Shown here in pieces: positions 57,444-64,000 of a DNA stretch of 64,000 nt. Every line of letters begins with the position of its first letter. The stretch's first letter is position 1. A program made the translations under genes and the position numbers. The DNA lies in the NCBI GenBank assembly GCA_022823625.1, contig JAJEHQ010000006.1, forward strand, positions 95,445 through 159,444, read 5' to 3'. The notes beneath the pieces are model-generated. The model worked only from the letters and a program-made list of their open reading frames with translations, was not told the origin of the DNA and did not search any database. The DNA is from Gammaproteobacteria bacterium (GTDB taxonomy: Bacteria; Pseudomonadota; Gammaproteobacteria; Arenicellales; JAJDZL01).

Positions 57444-59045
57444 ATGCCAGTTATTCCATCAAACATCAATAAAAATAGCCCTGAATTTGTCGATCGCTCC
57501 CAAGCAATGTCGACCTTGGTAGATGACCTCAATCGAACACTTGCTACCATTCAGGTTGGAGGCAGCGAGCGAGCCCGCCAAAAGCATCAATCTCGTGGAA
57601 AATTACTGGCCCGAGATCGAATTCGACTACTGTTGGATCGCGGCTCCCCTTTTCTGGAAGTTGCGCCATACGCTGCATATCAAATGTATGACGACAATGT
57701 CCCTGCAGCTGGGATCATAACTGGCATCGGATCGATTCAAGGTCGGGAGTGTATGGTTTTTGCCAATGATGCGACAGTCAAGGGTGGAACCTATTACCCC
57801 ATGACCGTCAAGAAACACCTACGTGCTCAGGAAATTGCATCACAAAACAATCTACCCTGTATCTATTTGGTTGATTCAGGCGGTGCTTTTCTTCCGAGGC
57901 AGGATGATGTTTTCCCGGACAGAGAGCACTTCGGACGCATATTCTTCAATCAGGCCACTATGTCAGCGGCCGAAATACCTCAGATTGCTGCGGTCATGGG
58001 CTCTTGTACCGCTGGCGGTGCCTATGTGCCGTCAATGTGCGATGAATCCATAATCGTCCGCGGTCAGGGCACAATTTTTTTGGGCGGGCCACCGCTTGTC
58101 AAAGCTGCAACGGGTGAATCGGTTTCGGCTGAAGAACTCGGAGGGGCAGATGTCCACTCTCGTGAGTCCGGTATCACCGATCACTGTGCTGACGACGATG
58201 AACACGCTCTTTCGATGATCAGGGATATTGTGGCCACATTGAACCGTCCAAAACGCCTGAACATAGAAGTTCAGGCTCCCCAAGAGCCACTGTATGATGC
58301 AAGCGACTTGTATGGCATAGTGCCCACTGACCTCAGACAGTCATACGATGTAAGGGAGGTCATTGCCCGAATTGTAGACGGAAGTGAATTTCATGAATTC
58401 AAACGGCTTTATGGTGAGACTCTGGTGTGTGGATTCGCTCACCTGATGGGCTACCCAGTCGGAATTATTGCAAACAAGGGGATTCTATATTCTGAATCAG
58501 CGTTGAAAGCGGCTCACTTCATCGAACTTTGTTGTCAACGAAATGTGCCATTGATATTTCTACAGAATATTGCTGGATTCATGGTTGGAAAGAAATATGA
58601 AGCGGGTGGAATAGCCAAAGATGGCGCGAAGATGGTAACGGCTGTCGCCTGTGCAAAAGTGCCAAAATTCACAGTCATTATTGGTGGCAGCTTTGGAGCA
58701 GGCAACTATGCTATGTGTGGGCGCGCGTACTCGCCCCGCTTTCTATGGATGTGGCCCAATGCAAGAATATCAGTAATGGGCGGCGAACAGGCTGGCAATG
58801 TTCTAACCCAGGTACGAGCAGATAGTGTGAAAGGTGACCCGTGGCCTGAGTCAGAGCAGCAAAAGTTCAAGCAGACAATATTGGACCAGTATGAAAATGA
58901 GGGTCGCCCCTATTATTCCAGTGCGAGGCTCTGGGATGATGGAATTATTGATCCGGCAGACACTCGAACAGTATTAGGGCTGGCGCTTTCGGCAGCATAT
59001 AACGCACCCGATGAATCAACCCGATTCGGAATTTTCAGAATGTAA
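57444..59045 (+). CDS. liuB: Methylcrotonoyl-CoA carboxylase, beta (carboxyltransferase) subunit
   Basis: 533 aa, the normal length. Two crotonase-like carboxyltransferase halves: N-terminal acyl-CoA site with [11 protein letters not shown], and the C-terminal half with [33 protein letters not shown] residues specific for MCC. It transfers CO2 from carboxybiotin to 3-methylcrotonyl-CoA. The start matches the family pattern [11 protein letters not shown]. Confidence 0.95.
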   Translation: MPVIPSNINKNSPEFVDRSQAMSTLVDDLNRTLATIQVGGSERARQKHQSRGKLLARDRIRLLLDRGSPFLEVAPYAAYQMYDDNVPAAGIITGIGSIQGRECMVFANDATVKGGTYYPMTVKKHLRAQEIASQNNLPCIYLVDSGGAFLPRQDDVFPDREHFGRIFFNQATMSAAEIPQIAAVMGSCTAGGAYVPSMCDESIIVRGQGTIFLGGPPLVKAATGESVSAEELGGADVHSRESGITDHCADDDEHALSMIRDIVATLNRPKRLNIEVQAPQEPLYDASDLYGIVPTDLRQSYDVREVIARIVDGSEFHEFKRLYGETLVCGFAHLMGYPVGIIANKGILYSESALKAAHFIELCCQRNVPLIFLQNIAGFMVGKKYEAGGIAKDGAKMVTAVACAKVPKFTVIIGGSFGAGNYAMCGRAYSPRFLWMWPNARISVMGGEQAGNVLTQVRADSVKGDPWPESEQQKFKQTILDQYENEGRPYYSSARLWDDGIIDPADTRTVLGLALSAAYNAPDESTRFGIFRM

Positions 59046-59053
59046 CTGCAGTC

Positions 59054-59854
59054 ATGTCCACTCAACACTTTGAAACAATCAATATTGAGGTGACCCCGGA
59101 GGGAATCTGTACACTGCTGTTGAATCGTCCCAAGGTCCACAATGCTTTTGATGAATTCATGATTGAAGAAATCACAAATGCACTTCAGCAATTGCGGGCC
59201 GATGAAGCAGTCAGGGTTCTTTGTATTAAAGGGGCTGGCGCGAGTTTTTGTGCTGGTGCGAATTTGAACTGGATGAAACGAACAGCTGAATATGCTCAGG
59301 AGGAAAACTATCGCGATGCCATTCAAATGGCGAACATGATGTATACGCTGTACAGCTTTCCGAAGCCCACTGTGGCAATCGTCCATGGCGCAGTTTATGG
59401 AGGTGGAGTGGGACTAATCGCCTGCTGTGATATCGTGTTGGCCGAAAGCTCTACTGTCTTCAGTTTGTCTGAGGTGAAACTGGGATTGATTCCTGCGGTA
59501 ATCGGTCCATACGTCGTCAATGCCATGGGAACGCGAAGCGCGAAACGCTACATTTTGACTGGCGAAAAATTCGATGCCTCAGCAGCTTGTCGTTCGGGGT
59601 TGGTTCACGAATCTACTGACGCTGAATCACTCGCGGAATCTGAAGCTGAAATAATGCGTGAACTTCTATCCTGCGGACCTAATGCCCAAAAGGTGGCGAA
59701 GAGTCTTGTCATTGAAAAATTTTCGCCATCAATGGGTGAAGAGATTCAAAAACACACTGCTGCTCTAATTTCAATAATCAGAGCCTCCGAAGAAGGAAAG
59801 GAAGGCATCGGTGCCTTTCTTGATAAGCGATCTCCTGCTTGGCGAAAGCACTGA
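59054..59854 (+). CDS. liuC: Methylglutaconyl-CoA hydratase
   Basis: 266 aa enoyl-CoA hydratase/isomerase. Oxyanion-hole regions GASFCAGANLNWMK and VYGGGVGLIACCDI, and the LSEVKLGLIPAVIGPYV segment are as in LiuC. It hydrates 3-methylglutaconyl-CoA to HMG-CoA. It starts nine bases after liuB; position between the carboxylase subunits is typical. Confidence 0.93.
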   Translation: MSTQHFETINIEVTPEGICTLLLNRPKVHNAFDEFMIEEITNALQQLRADEAVRVLCIKGAGASFCAGANLNWMKRTAEYAQEENYRDAIQMANMMYTLYSFPKPTVAIVHGAVYGGGVGLIACCDIVLAESSTVFSLSEVKLGLIPAVIGPYVVNAMGTRSAKRYILTGEKFDASAACRSGLVHESTDAESLAESEAEIMRELLSCGPNAQKVAKSLVIEKFSPSMGEEIQKHTAALISIIRASEEGKEGIGAFLDKRSPAWRKH

Positions 59855-59867
59855 ATGGATTAAACAG

Positions 59868-61892
59868 TTGTTTCGAAAACTACTGATTGCCAACCGCGGA
59901 GAGATCGCCTGTCGGATTATTCGAACTGCAAAACGTCTCAATATTCCTGTAGCGACAGTCTACTCTGACGCCGACCGAGATGCCCTACACAATTCATTAG
60001 CGGAAGAATCGGTATACCTTGGTGCGTCTCGCCCTTCTGAAAGTTACCTAAATGTCGATCGAATAATCCAAGCGGCCAAACAGGTAGGTGCGGACGCGCT
60101 TCATCCGGGCTATGGCTTTCTATCAGAGAATAGCATTCTGGCTGAATCCTGTGAAAAAGAAAACATTGAATTCATTGGTCCGCCTTCGCACGTAATTGAT
60201 TGCATGGCATCGAAAGCGCAAGCAGCTGCAATTGCAGTTGAAGCTGGTGTACCTGTATTGCCTGGTTTTCGAGAAACTGAATACAGCGATGACAAATTAG
60301 CCAAGCTGGCACAAACCATTGGTTTTCCAGTATTGCTCAAAGCTGCGCTGGGAGGCGGAGGGCGAGGAATGAGTATCGTTCACTCTGAGAACCAGTTGGC
60401 CGAGAGTTTAGCCTCAGTGAAAGCTCAGGCTAAAGAGTTCTTTGGCAATGATCTCATCATCATTGAAAAGTATCTCAATCCCGCCAGACACGTTGAGGTT
60501 CAAATAGCAGCCGACAAACATGGGAATGCTGTACACCTGTTTGACCGAGACTGTTCTGCCCAGCGCCGATATCAGAAAATTGTGGAGGAGGCTCCAGCAC
60601 CACAAATTAACCAGAATACACGCGAGCGAATGTATGAAGCTGCAATATCCCTCACGAGAGCCCTCAATTACCACAGCGTTGGAACCGTCGAGTTATTACT
60701 GGCTGACTCTGAATTCTATTTTATGGAAATGAACACTCGACTTCAGGTCGAGCATCCGGTAACCGAACAGGTTACGGGAGTCGATCTTGTGGAGTGGCAA
60801 CTTAGAATTGCTGCGGGAGAGTCCATTTCACATTTGAAAATCCCAAGCTCTCCAAATGGACACTCGATTCAGGCGCGAATTTATGCAGAAAATCCAGAGA
60901 AGGGATTTTTGCCATCACCCGGTAACATCCAGTACCTAAGTTATCCGTCTGAATCAGATAACTTGCAAATGCACACAGGTGTTCGGCAGAATGATGTGGT
61001 CGATGTGCACTACGACCCCTTAATTGCTAAAGTTGTCGTTAGTGACTCAGACCGGTCAAAAGCCATTGAACGACTTAAAAAGGCGCTGAGAGAATTGTAC
61101 GTAGTCGGTGTCGATACAAACGTAACATTTTTATCGAACTTGCTGACAACTCGTGACTTCACTACCTGTACACACGATATTAAATTCGTCGAAAATAACC
61201 TGCCAGAACTAACTGCACAAAATCGAGAGTTGCCCACTGAAATATTGGTGTTAGCTTTACTCTACCTGACATCGAAATTAACTGAAATTTGGCCAGAAGG
61301 CCTTATCGAGAATGACGACAAGTATTCGCCATGGCGAAATAAAAGTGGTTGGCGACTTAATTCTCACAAAGAATTTGCCTGTAGTATTGAATGTAATGAT
61401 CAAATCTACAATGTCAGCGCACTACTTGGTGAGCAACAGACTGTTGTAAAGATTAAAGAACGAGTATATGGGTGCTCTAATGTTCAAATCTTCGATCATG
61501 CAATTGAGGCGATGGTTGATGATGTTGAATGGTCACTACCAGTGGTTTCGCTGGAAGATGAAATTTATCTATTTCATCAATGTTCAAGGTATGGATTGCG
61601 ACTATCAGATCGACTATCTGCGGCGTATTCCACCAATGTTAACACCGGATCACTAACTGCACCATTACCTGGGCGAATTGCACGTGTACTGGTTGAAGAA
61701 GGCGAATCTGTATCGACCGGACAAGTTTTGATTGTTGTTGAAGCGATGAAGATGGAACATCCGATTGCCAGTCCAATAGATGGAGTTGTAACTTCAATTC
61801 CAAATTCTGAAAACCAACTCGTCGATGAAGGAGCTAGTTGTATCTTTGTAGAACCATCGAAACAATCAGACAGCATTTCCAACAATGAATAA
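59868..61892 (+). CDS. liuD: Methylcrotonoyl-CoA carboxylase, alpha (biotin) subunit
   Basis: 674 aa from TTG at 59868, which aligns with the family start LFRKLLIANRGEIACRI; a GTG at 59811 with a purine-rich stretch upstream would add 19 residues and overlap liuC by 44 bases. Biotin carboxylase domain (1-450) with GGGGRGM and EMNTRLQVEHPVTE; a BT-type linker domain; then the biotinyl domain with the biotin lysine in EAMKMEHP (residue 628). It carboxylates biotin with ATP for LiuB. The middle region (about 430-560) is less conserved, as usual. Confidence 0.93.
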   Translation: MFRKLLIANRGEIACRIIRTAKRLNIPVATVYSDADRDALHNSLAEESVYLGASRPSESYLNVDRIIQAAKQVGADALHPGYGFLSENSILAESCEKENIEFIGPPSHVIDCMASKAQAAAIAVEAGVPVLPGFRETEYSDDKLAKLAQTIGFPVLLKAALGGGGRGMSIVHSENQLAESLASVKAQAKEFFGNDLIIIEKYLNPARHVEVQIAADKHGNAVHLFDRDCSAQRRYQKIVEEAPAPQINQNTRERMYEAAISLTRALNYHSVGTVELLLADSEFYFMEMNTRLQVEHPVTEQVTGVDLVEWQLRIAAGESISHLKIPSSPNGHSIQARIYAENPEKGFLPSPGNIQYLSYPSESDNLQMHTGVRQNDVVDVHYDPLIAKVVVSDSDRSKAIERLKKALRELYVVGVDTNVTFLSNLLTTRDFTTCTHDIKFVENNLPELTAQNRELPTEILVLALLYLTSKLTEIWPEGLIENDDKYSPWRNKSGWRLNSHKEFACSIECNDQIYNVSALLGEQQTVVKIKERVYGCSNVQIFDHAIEAMVDDVEWSLPVVSLEDEIYLFHQCSRYGLRLSDRLSAAYSTNVNTGSLTAPLPGRIARVLVEEGESVSTGQVLIVVEAMKMEHPIASPIDGVVTSIPNSENQLVDEGASCIFVEPSKQSDSISNNE

Positions 61893-62799
61893 GAGTGGAA
61901 TCGATCATGTACGGCTGGTTGAGGTAGGGCCTCGTGACGGACTTCAAAATGAACCTGAAAAGACCACAGTCGCATTTCGAGTAGAGCTCGTAGACCGTCT
62001 ATCCGCGTGCGGGTTAAAGACCATAGAAGTTGGCAGTTTTGTGTCACCCAAATGGGTACCAAAAATGGCCAATACTGCTGAGGTACTGAATAGTGTAGGA
62101 CGGTATGAAGATGTATCTCTAGTTGCGCTCGTACCAAACATCAGGGGAATGATTGACGCGATCGCTTCTAATGTGGATGAAGTTGCAATTTTCTCAGCAG
62201 CTTCTGAAACGTTTTCGCAGCGCAATACAAACTGCAGTATTGAACAATCGTTTGAGCGATTCCAACCAGTATTGGAGAAAGCTCGCGAAATTGGCGTCCC
62301 AGTTAGAGGTTACGTTTCCTGTGTATTGGGGTGTCCATATGAAGGAAAGATTTCAGCAAGTCAAGTAGTACCAATTGTGAATCGTCTGATCGAGAGTGGA
62401 TGTTACGAAGTCTCGCTCGGCGACACAATCGGTGTGGGCACAGTAAACTCAACTCGAGAGTTATTGCGTGCAGTTGAGGGCGCTATTGGACTGGAATCAA
62501 TCGCTGTCCACTTTCACGATACCTACGGTCAGGCTCTTCCAAATATTGTTACCGCCCTAGAGCAAGGTGTCTCCACAGTTGATAGTTCAATTGGTGGACT
62601 TGGAGGTTGTCCATATGCCCGAGGGGCGAGTGGCAATGTCGCTACTGAAGATGTAGTCTATATGTTGGACGGAATGGGTGTGGAATCAGGTGTCAATTTA
62701 AACGACTTACTCAAAGTTTCAGAATTCGTTTTTTCTCACTTGAAACGGCCCCCAACATCCCGCGTTGCAAACGCACTGCTTAACGCTTCAGTTCATTAG
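61885..62799 (+). CDS. liuE: Hydroxymethylglutaryl-CoA lyase
   Basis: 304 aa. Cleaves HMG-CoA to acetyl-CoA and acetoacetate. EVGPRDGLQNE near the N-terminus (metal ligand aspartate), SLGDTIGVG, HFHDTYGQ and the signature GGLGGCPYARGASGNVATED with the catalytic cysteine are intact. It overlaps liuD by eight bases and closes the operon. Confidence 0.95.
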   Translation: MNKSGIDHVRLVEVGPRDGLQNEPEKTTVAFRVELVDRLSACGLKTIEVGSFVSPKWVPKMANTAEVLNSVGRYEDVSLVALVPNIRGMIDAIASNVDEVAIFSAASETFSQRNTNCSIEQSFERFQPVLEKAREIGVPVRGYVSCVLGCPYEGKISASQVVPIVNRLIESGCYEVSLGDTIGVGTVNSTRELLRAVEGAIGLESIAVHFHDTYGQALPNIVTALEQGVSTVDSSIGGLGGCPYARGASGNVATEDVVYMLDGMGVESGVNLNDLLKVSEFVFSHLKRPPTSRVANALLNASVH

Positions 62800-63200
62800 T
62801 CTTCCAAGATAATCGCAAATTTTGTGATATTCAGTTCTACCCTTAGATAAATTTAACCGTTGGCAAACTGAAACAAGCAGCTTTGAGTGGGTTTTGGGTA
62901 CCATCCACTTGCTGTTTTGAAACAAGAGCTGATTTTCTATCGGTTCCGTTTACATTCCATGTAAACCTAACTCATATGTACTCCTTCAGTTTGTCCGCTA
63001 GTAGATATGATTCGCACCTCCAAACAAATCCAAGGCGCAAGGTTCTTGAATTCCACCCATCAATAAACTGATAGGATTGGCTCTCATTGGGTGAGGTCAT
63101 AGTTAATTGCTCTGTCCTGAATCAGTATTTTCCATGAACTGATACAAATCAAATTTCAAAATTGAGGTGTTAGAATTGGAATCAGTCTAAGGGTAATATC
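62800..63200. other. 401-base gap after the leucine operon
   Basis: No gene seen; the frame 62883-63071 looks like noise. Two structures stand out. An imperfect long hairpin at about 62871-62919 (arms containing AAACAAGCA and TGCTGTTTT, GAGTGG and CCACTT) ends in TTTT and could terminate the operon. A perfect palindrome GTTTACAT-TCC-ATGTAAAC at 62948-62966 looks operator-like. Confidence 0.45.
62948..62966. repeat. 19-base perfect inverted repeat
   Basis: Eight-base arms GTTTACAT/ATGTAAAC with a three-base centre. No T tract, so more like a protein-binding site than a terminator. It is 235 bases upstream of the Rpn-like gene. Confidence 0.45.
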
Positions 63201-63932
63201 ATGCCTGAAAGTGACAAACAGTCGCAGGTGCAGTTGAAAAGAGTTAGAAAGCCTCACGACAATTTCTTTAAGTCAGCGTTTCACGATAAACAAACCGTTA
63301 GAGCCTTACTCAAATTGGTACTGACAAGACAACAGTTGGCCCACATTGATTTTCGAACAGTCAAAATTGAAAAACGAATTTGGGCAGACCTTGTGGTGTC
63401 CTGTCGGTTCAGGAACGGGTCTCCACTGACAATGTACTTCCTCTGCGAGCACAAGTCCTATCCCGACAGTCAACTAATGTTGCAGTTGCTACGGTATCAG
63501 ACTGAACTTTACGTGTATGAAGGTGCCACCGCAGTAATTCCTATCACGATTTATCATGGAAGGAACAAGAACTGGACGCCTCAGTTGGAATTTCAAAAAG
63601 CACAGATGCAATCAATTCCAGAAACCTGTATAGAGAGCTTTGGTCAACAAATGCTGAATTTTAGAAATACCATGGTGAACCTACATGAAGAGCAGGTAAG
63701 AAAGGAACTCCCTGAGTTACCTTTGGATGCTCAAATTCCGTTACAGCTGATGTCAGAAATTTGGCAAGCAGAAGAACAAGTGATTGTCAATTTGATGAAC
63801 CGAATTCGACCGCTAGTAAAAAAAGTCCGTGCCAAATTAGTTGGCATCTGCGCCGATTACAGTGTTTTCCAATTGCAAAATGAGTCTGAAATTAACCACG
63901 GAGCGGAAATAAACCTGTTAAAAAATCCGTAA
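63201..63932 (+). CDS. Rpn-family PD-(D/E)XK nuclease (putative transposase_31/YhgA-like)
   Basis: 243 aa, a little shorter than E. coli RpnA. Nuclease-core residues are visible: the HDNFFKSAF opening (D20), D63 in IWADLVV, and E83-H-K85 in LCEHKS. Members promote recA-independent recombination and some act as phage-defence or mobile genes. AAGGG is eight bases before the ATG. It lies in gene-poor sequence, has AT-rich codons and an Asn/Glu-rich tail; the C-terminus may be slightly truncated. Confidence 0.87.
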   Translation: MPESDKQSQVQLKRVRKPHDNFFKSAFHDKQTVRALLKLVLTRQQLAHIDFRTVKIEKRIWADLVVSCRFRNGSPLTMYFLCEHKSYPDSQLMLQLLRYQTELYVYEGATAVIPITIYHGRNKNWTPQLEFQKAQMQSIPETCIESFGQQMLNFRNTMVNLHEEQVRKELPELPLDAQIPLQLMSEIWQAEEQVIVNLMNRIRPLVKKVRAKLVGICADYSVFQLQNESEINHGAEINLLKNP

Positions 63933-63952
63933 AAAAACAGTTGCGTAGCAAC
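63931..63952 (-). terminator. Candidate terminator facing the Rpn-like gene
   Basis: On the minus strand, GTTGC-TAC-GCAAC is followed by TG and seven Ts. It would end a minus-strand gene located beyond the right edge. For the plus-strand gene it is only a short stem without a T tract. Confidence 0.45.
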
Positions 63953-64000
63953 AAGGATATGCGCCTCCCAAAAGCGCGCAATTCCTGGTGTTTTTTATGG

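Noticed and set aside
62883..63071. 62-residue plus-strand frame after liuE
   Set aside because: No ribosome site, unlikely composition, and it covers the palindrome.

Overview
This is an uninterrupted piece of a bacterial chromosome, almost certainly from a gammaproteobacterium with moderate GC content. The evidence is the set of conserved neighbourhoods: smc followed by a ZipA-like gene; leuB-asd-fimV near truA; dcd-mrp-metG with rnfB and nth; rnr-rlmB; recA-recX-alaS-lysC-csrA with adjoining tRNAs; tgt-yajC-secD-secF; and ribD-ribE-ribB-ribH-nusB-thiL-pgpA. The order and genus cannot be fixed from what is visible. No prophage, IS element, CRISPR array or rRNA was seen.

Left part (1-19 kb), housekeeping: a cut-off ZipA-like gene, smc, a YibF-like GST, dksA, truA, trpB-trpA, a FimV C-terminal-like protein, asd, leuB, aroC, dcd, mrp, metG, a soluble RnfB-like ferredoxin, nth and a DUF1841 gene. 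Three small genes of unknown function are included across the window (11.5, 13.1 and 53.5 kb).

The most interesting locus is 19.2-22.6 kb. It holds an exported four-cysteine DUF2282 peptide, a DUF692 (MNIO) enzyme, a DUF2063 partner and a DoxX membrane protein. This is the layout of the bufferin / gigPABT copper- and gold-responsive RiPP systems. It is followed, with the DoxX stop codon overlapping the next start, by an ArsS-like radical SAM protein. No arsM is present, so the radical SAM enzyme may be a further tailoring enzyme for the metal-binding peptide; this is inference.

Middle part (22.6-44 kb): rlmB, rnr, an SRAP protein, tRNA-Arg(ACG), tRNA-Ser(GCT), csrA, lysC, alaS, recX, recA, a DsbC-like protein, a rhodanese, pgpA, the riboflavin genes and the Sec auxiliary genes. 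NusB and ThiL are fused in a single reading frame, and the C-terminal GTP-cyclohydrolase-II-like half of the RibB protein has lost its zinc cysteines.

Right part (44-64 kb), acyl-CoA catabolism: a beta-hydroxyacid dehydrogenase, an SDR-MFS pair, a fused cobalamin-dependent isobutyryl-CoA mutase (icmF), a nitronate monooxygenase-like protein, a thioesterase, and a tight leucine/isovalerate operon (isovaleryl-CoA dehydrogenase, thiolase, a DsbA-fold isomerase-like protein, methylcrotonyl-CoA carboxylase beta, methylglutaconyl-CoA hydratase, carboxylase alpha, HMG-CoA lyase). Together these take isovaleryl-CoA to acetyl-CoA and acetoacetate. Two PD-(D/E)XK-type proteins (50.8 and 63.2 kb) flanked by gene-poor stretches look like recent arrivals.
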